The position numbers and the translations under genes were made by a program. From Prochlorococcus sp. AG-436-M02 (GTDB lineage: Bacteria > Cyanobacteriota > Cyanobacteriia > PCC-6307 > Cyanobiaceae), in the NCBI GenBank assembly GCA_003212515.1, contig QCPL01000004.1:37888-101887 (forward strand): a stretch of DNA of 64,000 bases, read 5' to 3'. Of the stretch, positions 28,198-36,533 are shown piece after piece (within the stretch, counting starts at the first letter, position 1; each line of letters starts with the position of its first letter). The notes under the pieces were generated by a model. That model was not told where the DNA came from and did not search any database. It saw only the letters and a list, made by a program, of their open reading frames with translations.

Positions 28198-29913
28198 TTA
28201 ATTCTTGTTACTCTTCTTTTTTCTTTGTAATTTGCGTTTAGCAATACGTTTAGCCTCTTTCTCTGCTTTAATTAAAGCTTCTTTTGCCTCATCTTCTTCT
28301 TGTAGTTTTCTCTCCTTATAATAATCATAATTACCTCTATATAGAACTAATTGTCCATCTTTAATTTCTACTATTCTATTTGCAACTTTTGATATGAAAT
28401 AACGATCATGAGAAACAACAACTAATGATCCTTTATAGTTTCGAATTGCAATTTCCAACATTTCTTTAGCAGGTATGTCTAAATGATTTGTAGGTTCATC
28501 GAGAAGAAGAAGATTACAAGGTCTAACAATTATTAAAGCTAATGCAATCCGTGCCTTTTCTCCTCCACTTAAATCTGCAAGTTTCTTAAATACAGAATCA
28601 TTACTAAAACCTAGACTACCTAATAGTGAACGTACTTTTGTTTGGGTCCAATCAGGAACAGCAGCAAATAAAGTCTCTAAAGCTGTTTTATTTAAGTCCA
28701 AAGCTTCAGATTGATTTTGTTCAAAATAACTTGGAATAACATTATATTTTCCTAATTGAACAGAACCATCCTGAGCTTTTTCAATACCCATAATCAACCG
28801 CAGTAAAGTGGATTTACCTGCTCCATTAGGACCTATAATTGCTATATGATCGCCTGGATCAATTTCAAGATTTGCTCCTAAAAATATAATTTTATCCCCA
28901 TAGGTATGAGTAATATCAATTAAACTAACAACCTCCTTACCTGATCTGGGTGCATCGGGAAAATTAAAAATAGGTTTATTTAACTCTGAAAGAGGGGCTT
29001 CTATCTTTTCTATCTTTTCTAATAACTTTTCTCTACTCTTTGCTTGGGTACTTCTAGTAGCACTAGCTCTAAATCTATCAATATATTCTTGCTGAGATGA
29101 TAATTCTTTTTGTTGGCGATCAAAAGCCACTTTCAAAGAATCAGCCTCTAGCTTCTTCTGCTCTAAATAGGAAGTGTAATTACCTAAATAAGATCTGGAA
29201 ATTCCTCTTTCAGTGCTAACAATATTGGTGCAAATTTTATCAAGGAAACTTCTATCATGGCTAATTATTACCATTGCAGAAGATTGACTCAATAAATATT
29301 CCTCTAACCATTCAATTGTATCTAAATCTAAATGGTTGGTTGGCTCATCCAATAACAAAAGATCAGGTTCCTGAAGAAGGATTTTCCCTAATGCAATACG
29401 CATTTTCCACCCACCAGAAAAATCACCAACTAATTGATCACCTTCAATCGCAGTGAATCCAATATTCGCAAGTAATTTATCAATTTTTGCTTCAAGCTCA
29501 TAACCATGTAAAGATTCAAATTTAATTTGAAAATCTCCTAATCTTTTGATGAGATCATCAAGATAATTAGATTCTGATTGAGCCCTATCTGATTGCATAG
29601 TTTTCTCAATATCTCTGATTTGAGAAAGAACTTCAGCAGCACTAGAAAATGCCTGAAACAATTCTTCTCTAACAGTCCGTTTTATATCAACATCAAATTC
29701 TTGTTGTAAATAAGCAATACGAGGATCACCCTCAAATATGATTTCACCAGCACTAACATCTTCTAGACCAGCAATTAGCCTTAATTGAGTTGATTTACCT
29801 GCTCCGTTAACCCCAACCAGACCAATACGTTGACCAGGCCTGACTTCCCAAGTAATTTCTTTAAGGATTTCGGCTGTAGGATAGATTTTACTAACTCGTT
29901 CAAGTCTAATCAC
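28198..29913 (-). CDS. ABC-F family ATPase
   Basis: A 571-residue soluble protein with two ABC domains and no membrane part. The Walker A motifs are GVNGAGKST near residue 34 and GPNGAGKST near 360; the signatures are FSGGWKMRIALGK and LSGGEKARIALA; Walker B is LLLLDEPTNHLD in both. The linker and a lysine-rich C-terminal tail fit the ABC-F group, which acts at the ribosome (translation factor type such as EttA, Uup or YheS). It is not a transporter. Confidence 0.92.
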   Translation of the reverse strand: MIRLERVSKIYPTAEILKEITWEVRPGQRIGLVGVNGAGKSTQLRLIAGLEDVSAGEIIFEGDPRIAYLQQEFDVDIKRTVREELFQAFSSAAEVLSQIRDIEKTMQSDRAQSESNYLDDLIKRLGDFQIKFESLHGYELEAKIDKLLANIGFTAIEGDQLVGDFSGGWKMRIALGKILLQEPDLLLLDEPTNHLDLDTIEWLEEYLLSQSSAMVIISHDRSFLDKICTNIVSTERGISRSYLGNYTSYLEQKKLEADSLKVAFDRQQKELSSQQEYIDRFRASATRSTQAKSREKLLEKIEKIEAPLSELNKPIFNFPDAPRSGKEVVSLIDITHTYGDKIIFLGANLEIDPGDHIAIIGPNGAGKSTLLRLIMGIEKAQDGSVQLGKYNVIPSYFEQNQSEALDLNKTALETLFAAVPDWTQTKVRSLLGSLGFSNDSVFKKLADLSGGEKARIALALIIVRPCNLLLLDEPTNHLDIPAKEMLEIAIRNYKGSLVVVSHDRYFISKVANRIVEIKDGQLVLYRGNYDYYKERKLQEEDEAKEALIKAEKEAKRIAKRKLQRKKKSNKN

Positions 29914-30001
29914 TGAAAAACAATCCTCGTATACATAGATTTAAACTGCTCTCGCACGCAGACTTTAAATACTAAACTTTCAAGATTCCGGATCTTAATT
30001 A

Positions 30002-30181
30002 ATGGTGAGACTGGAACAAATCACTGCTTTGTTTTTAGCTGCGGGTTTAGCGATACCAAGTTATTGGTTTTTCTGGACCCTTGCAGGAGGGGGGGGGTAT
30101 GACAGAAGAGGAGCAGAGAAAGTTCCTAAATCAGAAAGAATAATGATAAAGGAGCAGAAACATATCAAAGACCACCTCTAG
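30002..30181 (+). CDS. Small single-pass membrane protein with a nine-G tract
   Basis: A 59-codon frame: a short N-terminus, one hydrophobic helix (residues about 7-28, with PSYWFFWTLA), then GGGGYDRRG and a basic tail. The four glycines are encoded by GGA followed by nine consecutive G bases (30089-30097), a slippage-prone run. The last 17 bp overlap the 3' end of the convergent Nif11-like gene. The length and topology resemble small thylakoid-complex subunits, but I could not match it to a named one. Confidence 0.6.
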   Translation: MVRLEQITALFLAAGLAIPSYWFFWTLAGGGGYDRRGAEKVPKSERIMIKEQKHIKDHL

Positions 30182-30395
30182 CTTTTACCAGCCATTGCTT
30201 AGTCTCTTTATCATCAAGTTGGGAAAGATATTCCTTCACTTCTTCAGGGGTAACTGGCAACCCAAGATCATCCCCAATTTCCGAAATAGCTTTCAAAGCA
30301 CCTTGCGGGTTCTGAAGAGCCTGACGAAAAAGGGCTTTAGTACAAGAAGCATCTGATTCAATACGTTGATAGAGCTCTGCAGCGTTGCCGCTCAT
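30165..30395 (-). CDS. Nif11-like small protein
   Basis: A 76-residue protein from ATG at 30395 (the frame opens earlier with TTG at 30428, but MSGNAAELYQRI is the likelier start). The helical pattern (LYQRIESDASCTKALFRQALQNPQGALKAISEIGDDLGLPVTPEEVKEYL) resembles the Nif11 domain used both in small cyanobacterial proteins and in peptide leader sequences. It ends ARGGL, a Gly-Gly like a leader cleavage site, but with no core peptide following. The function is unknown. Confidence 0.55.
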   Translation of the reverse strand: MSGNAAELYQRIESDASCTKALFRQALQNPQGALKAISEIGDDLGLPVTPEEVKEYLSQLDDKETKQWLVKARGGL

Positions 30396-30428
30396 TAGAA
30401 AATTAATAACTAATCTAAGCCTATTCAA

Positions 30429-30785
30429 TTAAGCAACTTTTGGTCCGAAATGTGAATCATGGAATTGCCCTGAATCAACTTCTTTCACTCCTAATGCCGA
30501 TGCATCTTGCATACTTCTTGCATCCATGCATAACACCTTCCGCAATTGCGCAAAATTATCTGCCTTCCCTATTCGTCCTTCGTTATTAGCTGCAAACTCA
30601 GCTTTTTGTAAAACATGATGTAAATGCGTTAATAAGTAAGAACTAATAACAGCTGAAACTAATACATCACTATTCTCTTTACCTCTTCTAGGCTTATTTT
30701 TGTGAACTTTTCTTTTTGAATTATTCTCAATTAAATTCGATCTCTGAGCTCGAGATGTTGAGGGGAGAGTTGGTTTTTTAGTCAT
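30429..30785 (-). CDS. Hypothetical protein, lysine/arginine-rich N-terminus
   Basis: A 118-residue protein from the ATG at 30785 (the frame is open to 30866, but the added 27 residues look unconserved). The first 40 residues are strongly basic (KRKVHKNKPRRGKE), followed by a mostly helical, Leu/His-containing body (SYLLTHLHHVLQKAEFAAN). No family recognised. It is 33 bp upstream of the Nif11-like gene on the same strand, and divergent from the RHH regulator. Confidence 0.55.
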   Translation of the reverse strand: MTKKPTLPSTSRAQRSNLIENNSKRKVHKNKPRRGKENSDVLVSAVISSYLLTHLHHVLQKAEFAANNEGRIGKADNFAQLRKVLCMDARSMQDASALGVKEVDSGQFHDSHFGPKVA

Positions 30786-30922
30786 TGAAAATACTGTTTG
30801 CTTGTGAGGAGCTGCCAAAACCGAAGAATTGACCAGAAAGGAATAAATGCAATGAGAAGAGATCAATCAAATCCTTTTAAAAACAAAAGCAAAAACAATT
30901 GATCTCGAAATAAGCATAGTAG

Positions 30923-30953
30923 AGGATACTATCCTTGACTATAAGTGTACACT
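30923..30953. promoter_or_regulatory. Two palindromic elements upstream of the RHH gene
   Basis: An interrupted palindrome AGGAT-ACT-ATCCT lies at 30923-30935 and a perfect 10-bp palindrome AGTGTACACT at 30944-30953, just ahead of a ribbon-helix-helix gene and in the divergent interval. A TTGACT string (30935-30940) between them looks like a -35 box. RHH proteins bind short palindromes and often autoregulate, so these are candidate operators. Confidence 0.45.
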
Positions 30954-30981
30954 AATGAATACCGGTTACATTATTTGTGTC

Positions 30982-31281
30982 ATGGCTACCCGGCAAAATT
31001 CTTCCAACGGGAAGCCAAAATCTCCCAGAGTGCAAGTTGTACTTCCAGAAGAGCTTTGCGATCGACTAACTCTGTTAGCAGAAAAAGAGTCTCGAACAGT
31101 AAGCAATATGGCAAAGGTGCTTATTCAAGAAGGAGTGAATCGTTTGGAATCAAAACTTATTTCAAAACTTAATAAGATTGAAGAAATCTCAAAAACGGAT
31201 CAATTCAGATCATCTCTAGAAGAACAGCAATCAAGACGCCTGAGGGGCGCACCACGCAGAATTAAATTTTACAAACCATAA
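30982..31281 (+). CDS. Ribbon-helix-helix (CopG-like) putative DNA-binding protein
   Basis: A 99-residue protein starting at ATG 30982 (an upstream ATG at 30955 would place the start over the palindrome). Residues 13-52 (PRVQVVLPEELCDRLTLLAEKESRTVSNMAKVLIQEGVNRLE) have the strand-helix-helix pattern of CopG/Arc/MetJ RHH proteins. A basic C-terminal tail (RRLRGAPRRIKFYKP) may contact DNA. It has no toxin-like neighbour: the adjacent genes are anmK (convergent, 7 bp away) and a basic hypothetical (divergent). Confidence 0.75.
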   Translation: MATRQNSSNGKPKSPRVQVVLPEELCDRLTLLAEKESRTVSNMAKVLIQEGVNRLESKLISKLNKIEEISKTDQFRSSLEEQQSRRLRGAPRRIKFYKP

Positions 31282-31288
31282 CTTTGTA

Positions 31289-32428
31289 TTACTCATAATT
31301 AACTGCTATCCCCAAAACCGAAGGACGCTCGGCATTTGTAATCAAATGACTATAAGGCTTCTTAGAAATATTCCACCAAGCTAGCAATGCAAATCCAATA
31401 GACTCTCTCATTTGAACTGGAATCCCAACTTCATCAGTAGTCATGACCTTTACACCCATACATCTCTTTACAATTTGTTCCATCAAAAAAGAATTTTTAC
31501 TCCCTCCACCAGCAATAAACAATTCCACTGGCTTAATAGCAAAATATCTATAAATATTTTCTAAATCATGAGCCACAATACAAGCAGTAAAACAAGTTAG
31601 CGTTGCAAGTAAATCCTTAGGGTCCTGAGAACTCATCTGAAGCATTCGTTTTTCTAAATCCTCTAAGCCAAAAAATTCTCTTCCTGTAGATTTTGGTGGG
31701 AGTATGTGAAAAAAGTCTTCGTCAAGCCAAGCTTTTATGACTTGATAATCAGGTTCACCCTCTGAAGCAAGCAATCCATCAAAATCAAAATTCAATCGGC
31801 CATTCGTAATCTTCTGAACAGCTAAATCGATCAGAGTATTTGCAGGGCCACAATCCCATCCCATCACATCGCGAGTACAGTCAGGGCCGTTAAGGGGAGG
31901 AATCAAAGTAAGGTTAGCAATGCCACCAAGATTCAGTACTCCTCTCCAACCAGAACCAGCTCCTATTAAGGCAGAATCTAATAAAGGGGACAAAGGCGCT
32001 CCTTGTCCACCAAAGGCCAAATCTTTAGCTCTAAAGTCATAAATTACAGTTCTTTGAATCTGTACAGCCAGTAAAGGTGCTTGAATCAGCTGCCAACTCG
32101 CTCCTCTAGCTAAAGGTTTTTTAGGAGATCTATAAAAAACAGTCTGTCCATGACATCCTGCAATCCTAGCCAGCCCAGTTGGATCACAAGTTCTTGCCGC
32201 AGTTGAATAAACTTCTGTAATTTCTTCCGAAAGAGCAGTCCACTCAGAAGCACTCACCTTCAACCCTTGCTCAACAGCAATAATTTGTTCCCGCAGTGCA
32301 GGAGGGTATTGAATTGAAACAGAGTTCACCAAATTCCATTTCGGCTTATCTAAATTCCCTTGAAAATCAACTAATGCAGCATCAACACCATCTGCACTAG
32401 TTCCACTCATTAAACCCAAAACATACAT
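31289..32428 (-). CDS. anmK: Anhydro-N-acetylmuramic acid kinase
   Basis: A 379-residue ASKHA-fold kinase: [17 protein letters not shown] at the N-terminus (phosphate-binding loop), [23 protein letters not shown], and [13 protein letters not shown] in the C-terminal half, all AnmK signatures. It hydrolyses and phosphorylates 1,6-anhydro-MurNAc to MurNAc-6-phosphate in cell-wall recycling. Its start abuts the ktrA stop with no gap, so it is in the ktrB-ktrA transcription unit. Confidence 0.94.
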   Translation of the reverse strand: MYVLGLMSGTSADGVDAALVDFQGNLDKPKWNLVNSVSIQYPPALREQIIAVEQGLKVSASEWTALSEEITEVYSTAARTCDPTGLARIAGCHGQTVFYRSPKKPLARGASWQLIQAPLLAVQIQRTVIYDFRAKDLAFGGQGAPLSPLLDSALIGAGSGWRGVLNLGGIANLTLIPPLNGPDCTRDVMGWDCGPANTLIDLAVQKITNGRLNFDFDGLLASEGEPDYQVIKAWLDEDFFHILPPKSTGREFFGLEDLEKRMLQMSSQDPKDLLATLTCFTACIVAHDLENIYRYFAIKPVELFIAGGGSKNSFLMEQIVKRCMGVKVMTTDEVGIPVQMRESIGFALLAWWNISKKPYSHLITNAERPSVLGIAVNYE

Positions 32429-33133
32429 TCAAACTTCAGGCAATTTTTGAAGATCTTCCATCAACCCCATTACAACCAAAACATGGTCTTGATCCAAAAT
32501 ATATTTGGCTGGAGGATTAATTGTTAACTGCCCAGAAGGGCCTGCTGCTAAAACATTGACCAAATAGTTCTTCCTCAAATTGAGATCTCTTAAAGATCTA
32601 CCAATAAAGATTTCAGGAACTTTGATTTCATCAATTCCGGTTCGATGATCTAATTCTAATCTTTCTATCAAATTTGGTCTCACTAATTCCAAACCCAATC
32701 TCTCCCCTTGCATTCTTGAAGGGAAAACCACTCTATCTGCGCCTACTCTCGTTAACATTCTTTCATGTAAATCACTAGTGGCTCTAGCAATCACCTGACT
32801 AACTCGACTGCCTTCAGTGTCCTTTGCAATAAGTGTAGTAGTAATACTTGCCTCTATGGGTTTACTAATACCAACAACAACTGTTCCCATTTCCAATACA
32901 CCTGCTTCCCTCATCGATTCCTCATCAGTTGAATCAACTACTCGAGCTTCAATAGACGGTTCAAGCTGGCGCAATTCTTCAATCGCTCTTTCGGAAGAAT
33001 CTACAGCAAGCACATCAGCACCATTTCGTATCAATTCCCTGCAAACTGCAGTACCAAATCGACCAATACCTACAACGGCAAATCCTAAAGAGTCGCCATC
33101 TTTTCCAGGCAACCATCGCCACCATTCATTCAT
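32429..33133 (-). CDS. ktrA: Potassium uptake regulatory subunit, RCK/TrkA-type
   Basis: An RCK_N domain with GIGRFGTAVCRELI and DSSERAIEELR, and a RCK_C domain (about 150-230) of the Ktr/Trk family. It gates the KtrB channel-like pore by binding nucleotides. I place the start at the ATG at 33133, preceded by GGAG nine bases upstream, giving 234 residues. A TTG at 33160 overlapping the ktrB TGA is also open and would give 243. Together with 33157-34560 it forms the uptake system. Confidence 0.88.
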   Translation of the reverse strand: MNEWWRWLPGKDGDSLGFAVVGIGRFGTAVCRELIRNGADVLAVDSSERAIEELRQLEPSIEARVVDSTDEESMREAGVLEMGTVVVGISKPIEASITTTLIAKDTEGSRVSQVIARATSDLHERMLTRVGADRVVFPSRMQGERLGLELVRPNLIERLELDHRTGIDEIKVPEIFIGRSLRDLNLRKNYLVNVLAAGPSGQLTINPPAKYILDQDHVLVVMGLMEDLQKLPEV

Positions 33134-33156
33134 AGACTTAGCTCCAACAAGAGAAT

Positions 33157-34560
33157 TCAAACATAAAGATCCTCACGAGGGTAGCCAACACGGTTCTGAT
33201 GTTGAATCCTGTCTTTATTAATAAGCTGCCAAATTGCACTTAGCAACAAAAGTATTCCCAACCTTCCTACAAACATTCCCACTATCAAAATTAATTGGCC
33301 AAAAGTATTTAAATTTTGTGTTATACCAATATCAAATCCTACAGTCGCAAAAGCCGAAATACATGTAAATAAAATTTCCAAGAATGACAACTGTTGCTGA
33401 GAATCAAAATTACTAGTCATAGTGATACATAAAGCCATTAAGAGGATAAATAATAATGATCCAACAGTAATTCCAACAGCTTTTAACACAACCTTGTCAG
33501 AAATTTGACGATGACGAATTACCACTGTCTCCTGACCTCGCAAAGTCGATCTAGTCGCAGCCATAAGTGCAGCAATAGTTGTGGTTTTAATTCCTCCTCC
33601 AGTTCCACCAGGACTAGCTCCAATAAACATTAAAGTCATTAAAAGGAGCAGCCCTGAATCTGAAATACTTTCCATTGACATGGGTATGTTAGTAAAACCA
33701 GCAGTTCTAGCACTCACGGATTCAAACAAAGCAATAGAGACTCTCTCATGCCAATCAATACCTAGAAAGAAAGATCCTTGTTCTATAAACTCGGTCAATA
33801 GCAATCCTAAAGTTCCTAAACAAACTAAAAATAAAGACGTTCTAATTACCAATCGAGTATGAAGGCTTAATTGTCTAAAAGTTAATTTTTTTCGATTACT
33901 CCACAAATCATTTGTAACTCTCCAACCCAAGCCTCCTAAGACAATCAAAACAATTATAACTACATTAACTACACCATTAGTGCGATACTTTTGCAAACTA
34001 TCTGACCACAAACCAAAGCCGGCATTGTTATATGCGGAAATACTATGAAAAAGAGCTGCCCACATTCTTTCTTGTAAATTTGCTATATCAGTAAATCCAA
34101 AATAAAAAAGAACAGCTGCTCCAAAGACAATTAAAACAGCAGCAGTGAAAGCAATACTTCGGAATGTTCTTCCTACTCCCCCAACTCCAAACTCATCAAG
34201 AGTTTTGCCACGATCTAAACGACATCTCAACTCAGTTCCACTAACTACAAAACCTTGTAGAAAAGTTGTAATAGCCATGAGACCTAGCCCTCCAATAATA
34301 AGCATTATTGCGAGGAGGATTTGTCCATAAATAGTCAAGTCATTGCCGATATCAATGATAGTTAAGCCTGTTACTGTGACAGCAGATGTAGCCGTAAAAA
34401 ACGCTTCCCATATTCCCACTGAATTCGACGAGCAAAGAGGAGTGGAAAGCAAAATTGTCCCAATAAAAACAAGCAACAAGCCAGTCAAAACTGTAAATTG
34501 CGGAACTGTTAACCGTCGATACCAAGCAAGTTTTAATTTGACTGGTTTAGGAAAAGACAC
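33157..34560 (-). CDS. ktrB: Potassium uptake membrane subunit, TrkH/KtrB family
   Basis: A 467-residue membrane protein of about ten helices containing the four pore loops of the TrkH/KtrB family, for example TATSAVTVTGLTI, SAYNNAGFGL, SARTAGFTNIP and SAFATVGFDIG; each contains the selectivity-filter glycine. It conducts K+ (often Na+-coupled in cyanobacteria). It is the partner of the RCK gene immediately downstream, with which it nearly overlaps. Upstream, 58 bp away, is an SLC13-type permease. Confidence 0.93.
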   Translation of the reverse strand: MSFPKPVKLKLAWYRRLTVPQFTVLTGLLLVFIGTILLSTPLCSSNSVGIWEAFFTATSAVTVTGLTIIDIGNDLTIYGQILLAIMLIIGGLGLMAITTFLQGFVVSGTELRCRLDRGKTLDEFGVGGVGRTFRSIAFTAAVLIVFGAAVLFYFGFTDIANLQERMWAALFHSISAYNNAGFGLWSDSLQKYRTNGVVNVVIIVLIVLGGLGWRVTNDLWSNRKKLTFRQLSLHTRLVIRTSLFLVCLGTLGLLLTEFIEQGSFFLGIDWHERVSIALFESVSARTAGFTNIPMSMESISDSGLLLLMTLMFIGASPGGTGGGIKTTTIAALMAATRSTLRGQETVVIRHRQISDKVVLKAVGITVGSLLFILLMALCITMTSNFDSQQQLSFLEILFTCISAFATVGFDIGITQNLNTFGQLILIVGMFVGRLGILLLLSAIWQLINKDRIQHQNRVGYPREDLYV

Positions 34561-34618
34561 TGATTAATTATTGTTTAAAAATAAAATGATTATTCATAAT
34601 TCTCGGTCTAATTCAAAT

Positions 34619-36436
34619 TCATTGATATTGCCACAGAATTAACAAAGGAACAGTTAAGGTCATTAATAATGTCAGTCCTGCGCCATATCGAGTGACATCA
34701 AGAAAACGATAACGTCCAGGTCCAAAAACCATCAAGTTAGTTTGGTAACCCATCGGTGTAAGAAAAGCCTGGCTTGCTCCAAACAAGACTGTCATCAACA
34801 ATGCCGATGGTGGAAGATTCATAACTGAAGCCAGTTGAATTGCCACTGGGGCCAACAGCGCAACAGAAGCAGCATTGCTAATCAATTGAGTGCAAATAGT
34901 CGTCGAAAAAAAGATAACTAATAGCGAAGCATATGTAGGCAATCCCTCTAGCCAATATTCCAGACCTCTTGCAAACGCATCCGCAAGACCAGTGGATTGC
35001 ATTGCAACACTGAAACTAGATAAAGAGCCCAATAAAAGGATGACATCAAGGCGAATAGATCTTTGAACTTCCGCAGGTCGAATACATCCACCCAGAACCA
35101 TTGCAACTACAGCAATTAGAACTGATGCAACTAATGGTAAATCAGTAAAGCTTGGGAAAAGAATCATTGCAATTGCAATCGCAATTGCAATTGGTTTACG
35201 CGTGACTGTTGGCAGGTCATTTTCAAGTTGATCAAGGACTAGTAAATCATTACTGGCTTGAAGACCACGAATTGAATCAATAGGAGCTTGCAATAGCAAA
35301 ACATCTCCTTCATGCAAAATAGCTTGACCCAATCTCTCCTGAACAGTTTGTTGTCCTCGCCTCAGCGCTAATACAGTGGCATTATGGCGTTGTCTAAATC
35401 TTAATTCTCTCAAACTGGCACCAGCAAGAGTTGAACCTGAAGGAAGAAGAACCTCCACTGTCTTTTGCCCTTCAACAACAAACCTTTCAAAGGTCTTCAA
35501 TGAATCATTACTAAAGCTACGTTGAGCTAATTGAACAGTGTGCTCTTGTTGGAGACGAAGCAGGTCTGAACGAGTAACCCTTAATAACAACCGATCTCCA
35601 GGCTCAATCGTACGATCTGCTAAAGGAGGTAACAATCTCTCTTTTCCTCTTTGGAGTTCAAGGACATCGACATCAAAGCGACGCTGAAGTCGACTATTAT
35701 GGAGAGATTGTCCTACAAGATCCGAATCAATAGGAATTGTAACCTCAGTAAAGTAGCCAGACTGCTCAGGCTTACTACCAAAATCACTCTTTTCTCTTCC
35801 TCTATCAGGCAATAGTGATTGAGGCGCGAGTAACAAATAAGCAGTCCCAATTAACCAAATAGGAACTCCTATTGCAGTAAAGCTAAACAGTTCTAAAGAT
35901 CCATATCCAAGTTGAGCACTAATATCACTAACTAATAAGTTAACTGAACTACCTAAGAGAGTAAGCGTTCCACCTAATAATGTTGCAAAAGAAAGAGGTA
36001 ATAATACTCTTGATGGAGAAAAGTTTCGTTTCACACACCAAGCTTCGATAACAGGTAGTAAAGAAGCAACAACTGGTGTGTTTGGAACAATCCCAGAAAT
36101 TGGAGCAACAACTAATCCTAAAATCCCAATCAAACGACGAGGTGTATTGATACTTTCAAAAGAAATTAATTCTCTTAAGCGATCTAAAGCTCCGCTCTTA
36201 AATAAAGCTGCTGAAACTGCAAATAAACCCATCAAGGTTATAAGAGCTGGACTTCCAAAACCTGCTAAAGCTTTTTGAGGAGGAAGAACACCAGTTGCCA
36301 TTAATAAAGATACGCTTAAGAGTCCAGTTAACTCAGGAGCAAGCCCTCCAGTAATAAAAAGCACTATTGCTAACAATAAAACACCTAAAGTGATTAGTGC
36401 CTGGGGATTCTCTATAACAGCTTGTAATCCATTCAT
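34619..36436 (-). CDS. SLC13-family permease with two RCK_C domains
   Basis: A 605-residue membrane protein with helical blocks at both ends (about 1-210 and 420-605) and two TrkA_C/RCK_C domains between (residues about 215-300 and 310-395; for example RTIEPGDRLLLRV and ILHEGDVLLLQA). This is the divalent anion:Na+ symporter (SLC13/DASS) arrangement, used for sulfate, dicarboxylate or similar anions. The substrate cannot be read. A hexamer microsatellite at 35166-35194 encodes an Ile-Ala run in helix 7 or so. Confidence 0.88.
   Translation of the reverse strand: MNGLQAVIENPQALITLGVLLLAIVLFITGGLAPELTGLLSVSLLMATGVLPPQKALAGFGSPALITLMGLFAVSAALFKSGALDRLRELISFESINTPRRLIGILGLVVAPISGIVPNTPVVASLLPVIEAWCVKRNFSPSRVLLPLSFATLLGGTLTLLGSSVNLLVSDISAQLGYGSLELFSFTAIGVPIWLIGTAYLLLAPQSLLPDRGREKSDFGSKPEQSGYFTEVTIPIDSDLVGQSLHNSRLQRRFDVDVLELQRGKERLLPPLADRTIEPGDRLLLRVTRSDLLRLQQEHTVQLAQRSFSNDSLKTFERFVVEGQKTVEVLLPSGSTLAGASLRELRFRQRHNATVLALRRGQQTVQERLGQAILHEGDVLLLQAPIDSIRGLQASNDLLVLDQLENDLPTVTRKPIAIAIAIAMILFPSFTDLPLVASVLIAVVAMVLGGCIRPAEVQRSIRLDVILLLGSLSSFSVAMQSTGLADAFARGLEYWLEGLPTYASLLVIFFSTTICTQLISNAASVALLAPVAIQLASVMNLPPSALLMTVLFGASQAFLTPMGYQTNLMVFGPGRYRFLDVTRYGAGLTLLMTLTVPLLILWQYQ
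35166..35194. repeat. Tandem hexamer repeat inside the SLC13 gene
   Basis: Four ATTGCA-type units in tandem (ATTGCA, ATTGCA, ATCGCA, ATTGCA) plus a partial unit. On the coding minus strand they specify an Ile-Ala repeat in a membrane helix. Copy number changes would keep the frame and lengthen or shorten the helix by two residues. Confidence 0.8.
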
Positions 36437-36533
36437 ATTTTTAGAATTGTATTTTACTCATAATTAAACAATTTCTTTCTTTGTCTACTAAGACAATAAC
36501 TAAGTTATAGTGCCTCATCTACCTCATATAAAG

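Noticed and set aside
30165..30395. Calling the Nif11-like gene a lanthipeptide precursor
   Set aside because: No core peptide with Cys/Ser/Thr follows the Gly-Gly and no modifying enzyme is nearby.
30945..31172. 75-codon plus-strand frame overlapping the RHH gene
   Set aside because: It overlaps the RHH frame, which has the recognisable protein pattern; the other frame is Ser/Arg-rich and unstructured in character.
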